From Burkholderia vietnamiensis LMG 10929 (GTDB lineage Bacteria; Pseudomonadota; Gammaproteobacteria; Burkholderiales; Burkholderiaceae): a stretch of DNA of 64,000 nucleotides. Of this stretch, positions 9,015 through 18,409 are shown one piece after another. Below the pieces are notes generated by a model. The model made no database searches. It had not been told where the DNA came from and worked only from the letters and a program-made list of their open reading frames with translations. The stretch covers positions 992,001 to 1,056,000 of the forward strand of contig NZ_CP009632.1 of NCBI RefSeq assembly GCF_000959445.1, read 5' to 3'. The translations under genes were made by a program, and so were the position numbers. Each line of letters starts with the position of its first letter. Within the stretch, counting starts at the first letter, position 1.

Positions 9015-10043
9015 TTACTGGCTCGCCAGCTGCGCCTGGGTGTAGAAGCCGTCCTTCACGACGATGTCGACGTTGCGCTTGGTGAGCAGCGTCGGCTGCA
9101 GCAGCACCGTGTCGACCTTCTTCCTGCCGTTGTCGTACTGCGCGTTGAACGCGGGCTTCGTGCCCTTCGCGAGATCGACCGCGAGCTTCGCGGCTTCGCT
9201 CGCGATCAGCTTCAGCGGCTTGTAGACGGTCATCGTCTGCGTGCCGGCGATCACGCGCTTGACCGCGGCGAGATCCGCGTCCTGCCCGGACACCGGCACC
9301 TTGCCGGCCAGATGCTGGGCGGCGAGCGCCTGGATCGCGCCGCCGGCCGTGCCGTCGTTGGACGCGACGATCGCATCGATCTTGTTGTTGTTGGCGGTCA
9401 GCGCGTCCTCGACGATGCGCAGCGCGGTCGAGGCGCTCCACTCGGGCACCCATTGCTGGCCGACCACCTTGATGTCGCCGCGATCGATCGCCGGCTTCAG
9501 CACCTTGAGCTGCCCTTCGCGCAGCATCTTCGCGTTGTTGTCGGTCGGCGCGCCGCCGAGCAGGAAGTAGTTGCCCTTCGGCTTCGCGTCGAACACGCCC
9601 TGCGCCTGCAGTTCGCCGACCTTCTCGTTGTCGAACGAGATGTAGGCGTCGACGTCCGCATCGAGGATCAGCCGGTCGTACGACACGACCTTGATGCCGG
9701 CCTTCCTCGCCTCGGCGACGACGTTGCCGAGCGTCTTCGAGTTGAACGGCACGATGACGATCACGTCGACGCCGCGCGAAATCAGGTTCTCGATCTGCGA
9801 AATCTGCCGCTCCTCGCTCGCATCGGCCGACTGCACCGACACCTTCGCGCCGAGCTTGGTTGCCGCCGCAACGAAATAGTCGCGGTCGCGCGACCAGCGC
9901 TCGACGCGCAGATCGTCGATGCAGAAGCCGATCTCGGGCTTGTCCTTGCTCGCATGCGCGAGCGGTGCGCCCAGTGCGAGGATCGCCAGCGCAGCGGCGC
10001 CGGCAAGCGAACTCAATACGGTACGACGCGTCACGGATTGCAT
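9015..10043 (-). CDS. xylF: D-xylose-binding periplasmic protein
   Basis: This 342-residue binding protein of the ribose/xylose class starts with a signal peptide of about 31 residues ending near AHA-SKDK. The N-terminus (VTRRTVLSS) has twin arginines, so Tat export is possible, although the motif is incomplete. The mature protein has the two-lobe periplasmic fold ([62 protein letters not shown]). It captures D-xylose for XylGH. It is separated from xylB by 86 bp and from xylG by 71 bp, each gap holding a strong stem-loop, which suggests expression different from its neighbours. Confidence 0.94.
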   Translation of the reverse strand: MQSVTRRTVLSSLAGAAALAILALGAPLAHASKDKPEIGFCIDDLRVERWSRDRDYFVAAATKLGAKVSVQSADASEERQISQIENLISRGVDVIVIVPFNSKTLGNVVAEARKAGIKVVSYDRLILDADVDAYISFDNEKVGELQAQGVFDAKPKGNYFLLGGAPTDNNAKMLREGQLKVLKPAIDRGDIKVVGQQWVPEWSASTALRIVEDALTANNNKIDAIVASNDGTAGGAIQALAAQHLAGKVPVSGQDADLAAVKRVIAGTQTMTVYKPLKLIASEAAKLAVDLAKGTKPAFNAQYDNGRKKVDTVLLQPTLLTKRNVDIVVKDGFYTQAQLASQ

Positions 10044-10080
10044 GTCTCCACTCCTTGTTATGGAACCACCTTACGAACGC

Positions 10081-10107
10081 CGGGCGGCCGTCGGAACGGG
10101 CCGCCCG
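10081..10107 (-). promoter_or_regulatory. Stem-loop between xylB and xylF
   Basis: A perfect 9-bp stem (CGGGCGGCC / GGCCGCCCG) with a 9-nt loop lies 22 bp after the xylB stop and about 38 bp before xylF. It could attenuate read-through from xylAB or protect a processed xylF transcript at its 5' end. Confidence 0.5.
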
Positions 10108-10129
10108 CATCGAGTCGTCGCCGGGCGCA

Positions 10130-11608
10130 TCATGCGCCCGTCGCGAACACCGGTTCGAGCGCGCGGTACAGCGCGCGAAACGTCGGCCGCCGCACGTCGC
10201 GATACCACGCGTGCCGCTCGCGATCCGGCTCGCGCACCGCGACCACCGGCGGCTGCGGGCACACGTCGTCGAGCGACGCGGCGGGTTCGCACGCAAGCTG
10301 TGCGAGGCGCGCGGCGCCGAGTGCCGGGCCGACCTCGCCGCCCTCGCGCAGCGTCAGCGCGCGGCCGCTCAGGTCGGCGAGCATCTGGGTCCAGTACGCG
10401 CTGCGCGAGCCGCCGCCGATCACCGTGATGTGCTCGGGCGCGAGACCTGCCGCATGCAGCGCGTCGATGCCGTCGAGCAGCGCGAAGCCGACGCCTTCGA
10501 GCGTCGCATTGGCCAGATCGGCGCGCCGCGTGTCGGGCGTGAGCCCATAGAACACGCCCTTCGCGTTCACGTCGTTGTGCGGCGTGCGTTCGCCGCTCAG
10601 ATACGGCAGGAACCACGGGCGCGCGTCGCGCGCGTTCGCTTCCGCGTCGGCGAGCAGCGCCGCCACGCCTTCGTAGCCGGTCAGTTGGGCGGTGAAGTCG
10701 ATGCAGCCGGCCGCGTTCAGCATCACCGACATCAGATGCCACGTGTCGGGCAACGCGTGACAGAAGCTGTGCACGGCCGATTCCGGGTTCGCGCGAAAGC
10801 CGTCCGACACCGCGAAGTACACGCCCGACGTGCCGAGCGACAGCAGCGCATCGCCGGGCCGCACGATGCCGACGCCGACCGCGCCGGCCGCGTTGTCGCC
10901 GCCGCCCGCCACCACCGGGATCTCACGCAGCCCGAGCGTGCGGGCCACCGCCGGCAGCAGCGTGCCGGTCACGCGATTGCCTTCGAACACCGTCGGCATC
11001 TGGGCGCGCGACAGTCCGCACGCGGCGAGCAGCGTGTCGTCGTAGTCGCGCTTCGCGACGTCGAGCCACAGCGTCCCCGCCGCATCCGACGCATCGGTCG
11101 CGAACGCGCCCGTCAGCCGGTAGCGCAGATAATCCTTCGGCAGCAGCACGTGGGCGATGCGCGCGAACACGTCCGGTTCGTGACGGCGCACCCACAGCAG
11201 CTTGGGCGCGGTGAAGCCCGGCATCGCGATGTTGCCGGCCACCGCGCGCAGCGTCGGCGCGGCGCGTTCGAGTTCCGCGCATTCCGCGTCGGCGCGGCCG
11301 TCGTTCCAGAGGATCGCCGGGCGCAGCACGTCGCCGTGCGCGTCGAGCAGCGTCGCGCCGTGCATCTGGCCGGTCAGCCCGAGCGCGACGATGTCGCGCG
11401 CGTCGATGCCGGCCGCGCGCGCGTGGGCGACGAGCGCCGCGAGCGCGCCGCATGCGGCGTCCCACCAGTCGCCCGGCGCCTGTTCGGACCAGCGCGGATG
11501 CGGCCGGCTCACCGTCAGCGCGTGGCTGGCGGAGGCGCGCACCGCGCCGTCGCGGTCGAGCAGCACCGCCTTCACGCCCGACGTGCCGAGATCGAGTCCG
11601 ATGTACAT
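10130..11608 (-). CDS. xylB: Xylulokinase
   Basis: This 492-residue FGGY-family sugar kinase phosphorylates D-xylulose to D-xylulose 5-phosphate for the pentose phosphate pathway. Visible motifs are the N-terminal phosphate-binding loop [13 protein letters not shown] (residues 5-17), [38 protein letters not shown] and the C-terminal adenosine site [15 protein letters not shown]. The length is standard. It starts only 4 bp after xylA, so the isomerase and kinase are cotranscribed. Confidence 0.95.
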   Translation of the reverse strand: MYIGLDLGTSGVKAVLLDRDGAVRASASHALTVSRPHPRWSEQAPGDWWDAACGALAALVAHARAAGIDARDIVALGLTGQMHGATLLDAHGDVLRPAILWNDGRADAECAELERAAPTLRAVAGNIAMPGFTAPKLLWVRRHEPDVFARIAHVLLPKDYLRYRLTGAFATDASDAAGTLWLDVAKRDYDDTLLAACGLSRAQMPTVFEGNRVTGTLLPAVARTLGLREIPVVAGGGDNAAGAVGVGIVRPGDALLSLGTSGVYFAVSDGFRANPESAVHSFCHALPDTWHLMSVMLNAAGCIDFTAQLTGYEGVAALLADAEANARDARPWFLPYLSGERTPHNDVNAKGVFYGLTPDTRRADLANATLEGVGFALLDGIDALHAAGLAPEHITVIGGGSRSAYWTQMLADLSGRALTLREGGEVGPALGAARLAQLACEPAASLDDVCPQPPVVAVREPDRERHAWYRDVRRPTFRALYRALEPVFATGA

Positions 11609-11612
11609 GGCG

Positions 11613-12935
11613 TCAGCGCAGCGCGTAGATCGCCTGGTTCACGATGTTCTCCAGCCGCTCCTGCGCGCCGCTCACGTGCTGCGGGTTCACGCCGCGCGCG
11701 AGCGCGTCGTCGGCGAGCGACTGCAGCGTGTAGCCGCCCGACAGGATCTTGCGGCCGAACGCGTCGTCCCACTGCGCGTAGCGCTGCCGGCGCAGCGCGT
11801 CGAGCCGGTCGTTCTCGACCAGCACCGCCGCGCGCTCGAGCGCGAGCGCGAGCACGTCGATCGCGCCGACGTGGCCGTAGAACAGGTCTTCCGCCGCGAC
11901 GCTCTGGCGCCGCACCTTCGCGTCGAAGTTCATCCCGCCGGTCGTGAAGCCGCCGTGCCGCAGGATCTCGTAGAACGCGAGCGTCAGCTCCTCGACGCTG
12001 TTCGGGAACTGGTCGGTGTCCCAACCGTTCTGCGGATCGCCGCGGTTCGCGTCGACGCTGCCGAACACGCCGAGCGCGAACGCATTCGCGATCTCGTGAT
12101 GGAACGAATGGCCGGCGAGCGTAGCATGGTTCGCCTCGATGTTCACGCGGATCTCGTCCTGCAGGCCGTACTGCACGAGGAAGCCGTGCACCGTGGCGAC
12201 GTCGTAGTCGTACTGGTGCTTGGTCGGCTCCTGCGGCTTCGGCTCGATCAGCAGCGCGCCGTTGAAGCCGATCCGGTGCTTGTGCTCGACCACCATCGAC
12301 AGGAACCGCGCGAACTGGTCGCGCTCGCGCTTCAGATCGGTATTGAGCAGCGTCTCGTAGCCTTCGCGGCCGCCCCACAGCACGTAGTTCTCGCCGCCGA
12401 GCCGGTGCGTCGCGTCGAGCGCGTGGCGCACCTGCGTCGCCGCCCATGCGAACACGTCGGGGTTCGGGTTGGTCGCCGCGCCGGCCGCGAAGCGCGGATG
12501 CGAGAACAGGTTCGCCGTGCCCCACAGCAGCCGCACGCCGCTCGCCTGCTGGCGCTCGCCGAGATAGTCGACCATCCGCGCGAAATTCGCTGTGTACTCG
12601 CGCAGGTTGTCGCCTTCCGGCGCGACGTCGGTGTCGTGGAACGTGTAGAACGGCGTGCCGAGCTTCGAGAAGAATTCGAACGCGGCGTCGGCCTTCATCC
12701 GCGCGCGCTCGAGCGGGTCGCCCGGCTGCTGCCAGGGCCGCACGAAGGTGCCCTGCCCGAACATGTCGTGGCCCGGCCAGACGAACGTGTGCCAGTAGCA
12801 CACCGCGATGCGCAGATGCTCGGCGAGCGTCTTGCCGAGCACGCGCTTGGCGGGGTCGTAGTGGTGATAGGCGAGCGGGTTGTCCGACTGCGGACCTTCG
12901 TAGCGAATCGCGGGAATGTGTTCGAAATACGACAT
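11613..12935 (-). CDS. xylA: Xylose isomerase (class II)
   Basis: The 440-residue enzyme converts D-xylose to D-xylulose using divalent metal ions. Catalytic and metal-site motifs are intact: the VWPGHDMFG region, [12 protein letters not shown] with the catalytic His and its Asp partner, [26 protein letters not shown] and [13 protein letters not shown]. Length and text fit the class II (E. coli type) enzyme. The ATG at 12935 has a GGAG ribosome binding site. It is the first gene of the leftward operon and faces xylR across 263 bp, where the XylR-controlled promoter should lie. Confidence 0.97.
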   Translation of the reverse strand: MSYFEHIPAIRYEGPQSDNPLAYHHYDPAKRVLGKTLAEHLRIAVCYWHTFVWPGHDMFGQGTFVRPWQQPGDPLERARMKADAAFEFFSKLGTPFYTFHDTDVAPEGDNLREYTANFARMVDYLGERQQASGVRLLWGTANLFSHPRFAAGAATNPNPDVFAWAATQVRHALDATHRLGGENYVLWGGREGYETLLNTDLKRERDQFARFLSMVVEHKHRIGFNGALLIEPKPQEPTKHQYDYDVATVHGFLVQYGLQDEIRVNIEANHATLAGHSFHHEIANAFALGVFGSVDANRGDPQNGWDTDQFPNSVEELTLAFYEILRHGGFTTGGMNFDAKVRRQSVAAEDLFYGHVGAIDVLALALERAAVLVENDRLDALRRQRYAQWDDAFGRKILSGGYTLQSLADDALARGVNPQHVSGAQERLENIVNQAIYALR

Positions 12936-13034
12936 GGCGTCTCCATCCGGGGTCGTGTTGCAGCGCAGCGCGCCGGGGTGGCGCGCGCAGCCGAATTCGA
13001 TCTGGCTGGATCGTGCCCGCGCGCCTGCCGGCCG

Positions 13035-13050
13035 GCAATTGCGAAATTGC
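13035..13050. promoter_or_regulatory. Inverted repeat in the xylA-xylR control region
   Basis: GCAATT-GCGA-AATTGC is a perfect 6-bp inverted repeat, and also reads as a direct repeat of AATTGCG/AAATTGCG. It is the only AT-rich element in the divergent region and lies about 100 bp upstream of xylA and 150 bp upstream of xylR. A XylR operator is the simplest reading. A possible xylR -10 element (TACAAT, 13105-13110) has no convincing -35. Confidence 0.45.
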
Positions 13051-13198
13051 GCAGCACGCTTAACGTTTCTTGCCAGCCGCGCACGCGCGGCGCGCGTTCC
13101 GTCCTACAATCGCCGGACACCAGACGAACGCGCGCCGCCCGCGGCGCGCCCCGGAGACAACGGCGCGGCGCCCCGGCGGCGCCCGCCCCGACACCGAC

Positions 13199-14392
13199 AT
13201 GACCCGCGCCCCTTCCGCCCAGACACCGCACCGCATCGCGCTGCTGTTCAACGCGAACAAGGTCTACGACCGCGAGATCATCAGCGGCATCGGCCAGTAT
13301 CTGCACACGACGCGCGTCGTGTGGGACCTGTTCCTCGAAGACGACTTTCGCTGCCGGCTGGCCGGCATCGAGCGCTTCGACGGCGACGGGATCATCGCGG
13401 ATTTCGACGATCCGGCCGTGGCCGATGCGCTCGCCGGCTCGCCGCTGCCGGTCGTCGCGCTCGGTTCGTCGTACGAGGACCCGGCGCAGTACCCGCAAGA
13501 TGTCCCATATATTGCGACCGACAATCCGAAGCTCGTGTCGCTCGCCTATACGCACCTGATCGGCGCGGGGCTCGCGCACTTCGCGATGTACAGCCTGCCG
13601 GCCGCGCAGGAGAACCGCTGGGCGCAGCAGCGCGAACTCGCGTTCGACCGCCTCGCGCGCGCAGACGGCCTCGATGCGCCGATCTACCGCGGCGTGTCGA
13701 CGAGCGCATCGGGCTGGGATCACGCGATCGAGCAGCTGATCGGCTGGCTGCGCGAGCTGCCGAAGCCGGTCGGGATCATCGCGGTGACCGATGCGCGCGC
13801 GCGGCATCTGCTGCAGGCGTGCCTGATCGCCGGCATCGCGGTGCCCGAGCAGGTCGCGATCATCGGCATCGACAACGATCCGCTCACGCGCACGCTGACG
13901 CGCATTCCGCTGTCGTCGGTGATCCAGGGCACCGAGGAAATGGGCCGCACCGCGGCGCACCTGCTGCACCGGATGCTGCGCGGCGCGCGGTTTCCCGGGC
14001 AGCGCATCCTCGTGCCGCCGGTCGGCATCAACGTGCTCGAATCGACGCGCCATCAGCCGCTCGCGAGCCCGCACGTGATGCGCGCGCGGCACTTCATCCG
14101 CCAGTACGCGTGCCAGGGGATCAAGACCGAGCAGGTCGCCGACTATGTCGGCGTGTCGCGCTCGCTGCTCGAAGAGCATTTCCGGCGCGAGCTGCAGCGC
14201 ACCGTGCATCAGGAGATCCTGCGTCACAAGCTCGAGGCCGCGCAGGCGCTGCTCGCGGCGCGCGATGCGCCGAGCGCGGAAGTCGCGATCCGCTGCGGCT
14301 TCACGTCGTTGCAATACATGTATGCGGTGTTCCGCCGCGAACTCGGCTGCACGCCGCGCGAATACCAGGAGCGCGCGGCGGCCGCCCACTGA
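13199..14392 (+). CDS. xylR: Xylose operon regulator, AraC family with sugar-binding domain
   Basis: The 397-residue protein has the two-part structure of E. coli XylR. Residues 12-275 form a LacI/periplasmic-binding-type ligand domain (RIALLFNANKVYDREIISGI; VAIIGIDNDPLTRTLTRIPLSSVI), and the last 105 residues are an AraC-type double helix-turn-helix (VADYVGVSRSLLEEHFRREL; IRCGFTSLQYMYAVFRRELG). It should activate xylA transcription when bound to D-xylose. I chose the ATG at 13199 because the protein homology begins there; a longer frame from 13070 adds only Arg/Ala-rich text. No close ribosome binding site is evident, so translation may be weak. It is divergent from xylA and followed by galM. 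Confidence 0.93.
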   Translation: MTRAPSAQTPHRIALLFNANKVYDREIISGIGQYLHTTRVVWDLFLEDDFRCRLAGIERFDGDGIIADFDDPAVADALAGSPLPVVALGSSYEDPAQYPQDVPYIATDNPKLVSLAYTHLIGAGLAHFAMYSLPAAQENRWAQQRELAFDRLARADGLDAPIYRGVSTSASGWDHAIEQLIGWLRELPKPVGIIAVTDARARHLLQACLIAGIAVPEQVAIIGIDNDPLTRTLTRIPLSSVIQGTEEMGRTAAHLLHRMLRGARFPGQRILVPPVGINVLESTRHQPLASPHVMRARHFIRQYACQGIKTEQVADYVGVSRSLLEEHFRRELQRTVHQEILRHKLEAAQALLAARDAPSAEVAIRCGFTSLQYMYAVFRRELGCTPREYQERAAAAH

Positions 14393-14417
14393 ATTCACCG
14401 CCACCAGCGAACCACTC

Positions 14418-15506
14418 ATGCGTATCGATACCGACACTTCTCACCCGGCGACCGACGTCGGCCGCATTCCGTCCGAGCCGTGGGGCACGCTGCCCGGCGG
14501 CGACCCGGTGCGGCGCTATACGCTGCGCAATGCGCACGGCGTGCGCGTCGTCGTCAGCGATCTCGGCGCGACCGTCGTGTCGTGGCTCGCGCCGGATCGC
14601 ACCGGGCGCTTCGCCGACATCGTGCTCGCGCACGACACGCCGGCCGAGTATCTCGACGCGGGCGCGTACCTCGGCGCGACGGTCGGCCGCTGGGCCAACC
14701 GGATCGCCGCCGGGCGCTTCACGCTCGACGGCATCGACTATCCGCTCGACCGCAACGAGAACGGCAACCTGCTGCATGGCGGCGCGAGCGGCTTTCATCG
14801 TGCGCGCTGGGACGTGATCGACGACCGCGGCGGGCTGACGCTGCGGCTCGAGTCGCCGGAAGGCGATGCGGGGTTTCCCGGCAACGTGCGCGTGCAGGTC
14901 CGTTACACGCTCGACGACGACGGCACGCTGACGATCGACTACACGGGCGTGACCGATGCGCCGACGCCGCTGAACCTGACGAATCACAGCTACTTCAACC
15001 TGAGCGGACGCGCGGGCGGCGACGTGCGCGGACATCTGCTGCAGATCGACGCCGATGCGTTCGTCGAAGTGGACGACGCGCTGATCCCGACCGGCACGGC
15101 CGACGTGACGGGCAGCGCGTTCGATTTCCGCCAGAGCGCGCCGATCGGCGCGCGCCTCGACTGGCCGCATGCGCAGCTCGCGCGCGGGCGCGGGTTCGAT
15201 CACTGCTACGTGTTGCGCGAACCGGGGGGCGGCGTGCGCACGGTTGCGTCGATCTACGATCCGGAGAGCGGGCGCGAGCTCGCCGTGTCGACCGACCAAC
15301 GCGGGCTGCAGCTTTATACGGGCAACTATCTGCAGGGCTTGCGCGTGAGCGGCGGTGTGGTGTGCGCGCCGCATGCGGCGCTGTGCGTCGAGGCCGGGTA
15401 CTTTCCGGATCAGGTCAATATGGATGGGTTGCGCGAAGAGACGATTCTGCGGCCGGGGCAGGTTTATCGGCAGACGACGCGGTATCGGGTGGGGGTGCGG
15501 GGGTAG
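14418..15506 (+). CDS. galM: Aldose 1-epimerase (mutarotase)
   Basis: The 362-residue enzyme interconverts alpha and beta anomers of free sugars. Family motifs are present: NRIAAGRFTLDG near residue 98, LLHGGASGFHRA with the first catalytic His, NLTNHSYFNLSG with the second, and CVEAGYFPDQVN with the catalytic Glu near residue 330. It starts 25 bp after xylR on the same strand. In this setting it probably supplies the alpha-xylose anomer preferred by xylose isomerase. It is convergent with the drug exporter at 15720. Confidence 0.93.
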   Translation: MRIDTDTSHPATDVGRIPSEPWGTLPGGDPVRRYTLRNAHGVRVVVSDLGATVVSWLAPDRTGRFADIVLAHDTPAEYLDAGAYLGATVGRWANRIAAGRFTLDGIDYPLDRNENGNLLHGGASGFHRARWDVIDDRGGLTLRLESPEGDAGFPGNVRVQVRYTLDDDGTLTIDYTGVTDAPTPLNLTNHSYFNLSGRAGGDVRGHLLQIDADAFVEVDDALIPTGTADVTGSAFDFRQSAPIGARLDWPHAQLARGRGFDHCYVLREPGGGVRTVASIYDPESGRELAVSTDQRGLQLYTGNYLQGLRVSGGVVCAPHAALCVEAGYFPDQVNMDGLREETILRPGQVYRQTTRYRVGVRG

Positions 15507-15719
15507 TGGGCGCGTGCATGCCGCGGTTCGCCGGCGGCGCGCGTGATAGCGTCGTGCTGCGGTGCTCGGGGTGAGTTGCGGTCGAATTCGGCTTCGGTTC
15601 GTGCGCGGATCGTCTGCGCGGCCGCGATGCGTGATGTGGGGCGCAGGTGGCGTGCCGTTGGGATATAGCTGAGCTGACACACGTATCCCCCGCCGCTGTC
15701 AGCGCTGCGACGGCTCCAC

Positions 15720-17270
15720 TCAGCGCTCGGGAATCTCGATCGCATGCGTCGCTCCGGACATCGATCTGGATGGTTGCTTTTTCAACAGCATGATGCTGAG
15801 CCCGACACCGACCAGGGTCAGTAGCGCGTTCCCGGTCATCAGCTTGCCGAGCGCCGAGTAGTAGGCAGCATGCGCAATCTGCGTCGCGGCCGCGAACGTC
15901 GGCGCATCGTTCTGCAATACAGATTCGGCAATATTGCGGCTGCCGTTCGCGGCCATGAACAGTGCAGCGCGTGCCGGTTCGGCGAGCGGCAGTGCCGCAT
16001 GCGCGAGACGGGCGACCACCTCCGCGTGGCTCACGCGATCCAGCACGAGCCCCGCGACGCTCACGCCGAACATCGAGCCCACCATCACGAGCGTAAAGAA
16101 CAAGCCGATCGCCGTACCGGCATCTTTCGCAGGCACCTGGGTGGTGACGCCGTTGATGGTCGCGGTCGTCAGCATGCCGTTGGACACACCGAAGCAGAAC
16201 AACCCAACGACGAAGATCGCACTCGACGTAGCGGGCCCGAGCACGCAGAACGCCGCGCAACTGACGAACAGCAGCGACATCGATACGAGCGTAGGAATGC
16301 GGAAGCCAACGCGATCGATCACTTTGCCGGCCAGCGGCGCGATGAACGCGACCGCGATCGTCATGCACAGCAGCCACATGCCGGATTTCAGCTTCGAGTA
16401 GTCGAGTACGTTCTGCATGAACAGCGGCAGCACGAACAGAAAGCTGGCCATCGTGTAATTGAAGATCATCCGGATCAGGATGACCGTGAGATAGCCGCGG
16501 CTCGTCAACAACGTCACGTTGATCAGCGGAGCCGGCTTGCGCAGGCTGCGTCGCACGAATATCGCCGCCGACAGCAGCCCGGCCACGGCGATCGCGGCGA
16601 GTGTGGCGGTCGCGGCCGTGCTCAGCATGTTCGATACATAGATCAGGCAACCGAGGGCGAACAGGTAGAACGGCACGCCCGCGACGTCTAGCGCCAGCGG
16701 GCGACGCGCTCCGGCTGCGTCGTCAGACACGAAAATCCAGGTCAGTACGATCGAAAGCAAGCCGAGCGGGACGTTCAGCAGGAAGATCCAGCGCCACCCG
16801 AGATATTGCAGGATGAAGCCACCGGTCGGCGGTCCGAGCGCCATGCCGACCCCGGTGATGGTGACCGCAACGCCGGTCGCGAAGCCCTTCTGGTCCGGCG
16901 GAAACGCATTCGCGATGAGCACGAGCGCAAGACCCAGCGTGGCGGCGAAACCCGCGCCCTGGACGAACCGCGCGACGATGATCTCCGTGACCGTGCTCGA
17001 CCACGCGCCGAGATACAGCGACGACACCATGAAAAGCACCGCGCCGAACATGAACACGCGCTTTCGGCCCACGCTGTCGGCCATCTTGCCGAACAGGCAG
17101 AAGAACGCCGCAGCCGCGGTCAGATAGCTGACGATGATGAGCTGAATCTGCTGCATCGACGCACCGAACTCGGTCGAGAACGCCGGCAAGGCCAGATTCA
17201 CGATCGTCATGTCGAGATTGGCGAGCAGCAGGCAGATGCCGATCGAAAATAGAACGATCCATTTCTTCAT
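15720..17270 (-). CDS. MFS multidrug exporter, DHA2 (EmrB/QacA-like, 14 TM)
   Basis: This 516-residue protein has about fourteen hydrophobic helices. It begins with the family signature LLANLDMTIVNLALPAF, followed by motif A-like GKMADSVGRKRVFMFG and the antiporter motif ATGVAVTITGVGMALGPPTGGF in helix 5. DHA2 proteins expel drugs or metabolites by proton antiport. No EmrA-like fusion protein or outer-membrane factor is adjacent, so it may work alone. It lies 114 bp downstream of the SnoaL-like gene in the same direction and has a GAGG ribosome binding site before the ATG at 17270. The LuxR-type gene upstream is a plausible regulator. Confidence 0.9.
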   Translation of the reverse strand: MKKWIVLFSIGICLLLANLDMTIVNLALPAFSTEFGASMQQIQLIIVSYLTAAAAFFCLFGKMADSVGRKRVFMFGAVLFMVSSLYLGAWSSTVTEIIVARFVQGAGFAATLGLALVLIANAFPPDQKGFATGVAVTITGVGMALGPPTGGFILQYLGWRWIFLLNVPLGLLSIVLTWIFVSDDAAGARRPLALDVAGVPFYLFALGCLIYVSNMLSTAATATLAAIAVAGLLSAAIFVRRSLRKPAPLINVTLLTSRGYLTVILIRMIFNYTMASFLFVLPLFMQNVLDYSKLKSGMWLLCMTIAVAFIAPLAGKVIDRVGFRIPTLVSMSLLFVSCAAFCVLGPATSSAIFVVGLFCFGVSNGMLTTATINGVTTQVPAKDAGTAIGLFFTLVMVGSMFGVSVAGLVLDRVSHAEVVARLAHAALPLAEPARAALFMAANGSRNIAESVLQNDAPTFAAATQIAHAAYYSALGKLMTGNALLTLVGVGLSIMLLKKQPSRSMSGATHAIEIPER

Positions 17271-17384
17271 TGAATTGCCTCGTTATGGCTGCGCTGATCG
17301 CTCACTGGAACATGTGCATCTGTCGTCGCGATGAACCAGGGCCGTGCCGAGCGACGCCGCTCGGCACGGCCGCCGGCCACGCCG

Positions 17385-17759
17385 TCATGCGAGTTGCCGC
17401 TCCAGCGTCTGCAGATCGAAATAGTCCTTGAAGAGCGTCAACTTGCCGTTTGCGTCGAACTCCAGAATCACCACCATCGGCAACCGAATCTCCTTGCCGC
17501 CCAGCACGATATGGCTCGTGCGCTCGACGATCGCGGTGCTGCCCTGTGCGATCAAGCGCTGCTGCTCCCAGCGATAGGTGCTTGCCTTGCCGAAGAAGTC
17601 GGTGATCTTCTCGACGACGGCATGCCTGCCGACATGCGCGCCGAGCGGTACGTCCTCGAGGCGCACGTCGTCGGCGAGCAACGCCGACATCGACTCGATA
17701 TCGCGCGCCTCGAACGCGCGGACGACTTGCTCGGCGAGGGTTTTCGTATCGTGACTCAT
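17385..17759 (-). CDS. SnoaL/limonene-epoxide-hydrolase-like protein (NTF2 fold)
   Basis: This is a small soluble protein of 124 residues with the cone-shaped NTF2-like pattern: an N-terminal helix (LAEQVVRAFEARDIESMSALLADDVRLEDVPLG), a central strand block (VGRHAVVEKITDFFG) and the terminal strands (LPMVVILEFDANGKLTLFKDYFD). Relatives include SnoaL-type cyclases and limonene-1,2-epoxide hydrolase, but fold members vary widely and I cannot assign a substrate. It precedes the DHA2 exporter and may modify a compound that is then exported. A long untranslated leader of about 280 nt is implied if the promoter near 18050 is real. Confidence 0.8.
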   Translation of the reverse strand: MSHDTKTLAEQVVRAFEARDIESMSALLADDVRLEDVPLGAHVGRHAVVEKITDFFGKASTYRWEQQRLIAQGSTAIVERTSHIVLGGKEIRLPMVVILEFDANGKLTLFKDYFDLQTLERQLA

Positions 17760-18409
17760 GGGTTTTCACCTGTTCGTTGGGTTGGTGGAACGACGATCGA
17801 CCCGGTGTTCGGGGCGAGCCGGCCTGATGCGCCGTTGCTGGACGGGCCGTGCGGCATTCGGGGCGCGTCTTCGACGGATAGACGACGGCCGAGCGATTCC
17901 TACGACAAGATGGATTCGTCGTCGCGGTCGCGATGGAGCTCTTGCGTGACCGCATTGCACACATCGCCGTGCGGCCTCACGACGGCGTTGCCGTTTTCGT
18001 TTTCCGCGTAGTGGTCTTCTCACGCTGCGATGCCGATCGAGGTCTCATCTTATCGACGGCCGCGGCCCGATCAAGTGTGAAAATTCACAGTCGCCGGCGC
18101 GTGAAAATTTCCAGGAAAACTGCTAGTGAGCGCGTCATGCGCCGAACCACGCCGGTGCGCGTGTCGCTGCCGGCGCATCGCGACGGCATGGCAACCGACC
18201 GGTGCCGGACCAAGCCAATCAGGGCGCGGGCCTCCCGCCGATCGCCGCCGCCAGCGCCGCGTGCGATACGACCTCCGCCATCGAGCAGCCTCAAGACGGC
18301 GTCGCACGCACGTTGCTATGCTCGCACCGCCCGACGCGGACGCGCCGGCAGTCCACCGACGGCTGCCGTCGCGCAGGAATCGGCGTTTGCTGCCAGTGCC
18401 AAGCCGGGA
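17760..18409. other. 650-bp gap between the LuxR-type gene and the SnoaL-like gene
   Basis: No convincing gene is present; the open frames have Arg-rich shadow composition. The informative part is 18040-18115, which is AT-richer and holds a candidate promoter, a 14-bp palindrome and a second GTGAAAATT copy 24 bp after the first (18077 and 18101). The segment from 18120 to 18409 shows nothing I can interpret. Confidence 0.6.
18047..18089 (-). promoter_or_regulatory. Candidate sigma-70 promoter with palindromic operator
   Basis: On the minus strand a -35 TTGATC (18069-18074) and a -10 TAAGAT (18047-18052) are 16 bp apart. Directly upstream is TGTGAA-TT-TTCACA (18076-18089), a palindrome with 6-bp arms centred about 42 bp before the predicted start near 18040, the standard class II activator position. 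LuxR-type activators usually bind there and a LuxR-type gene is adjacent, but the palindrome is shorter than a classical lux box. Confidence 0.4.

Noticed and set aside
17760..18409. A gene in the gap between the LuxR-type and SnoaL-like genes
   Set aside because: All frames over 60 codons are Arg-rich and lack ribosome binding sites and domain patterns on both strands.
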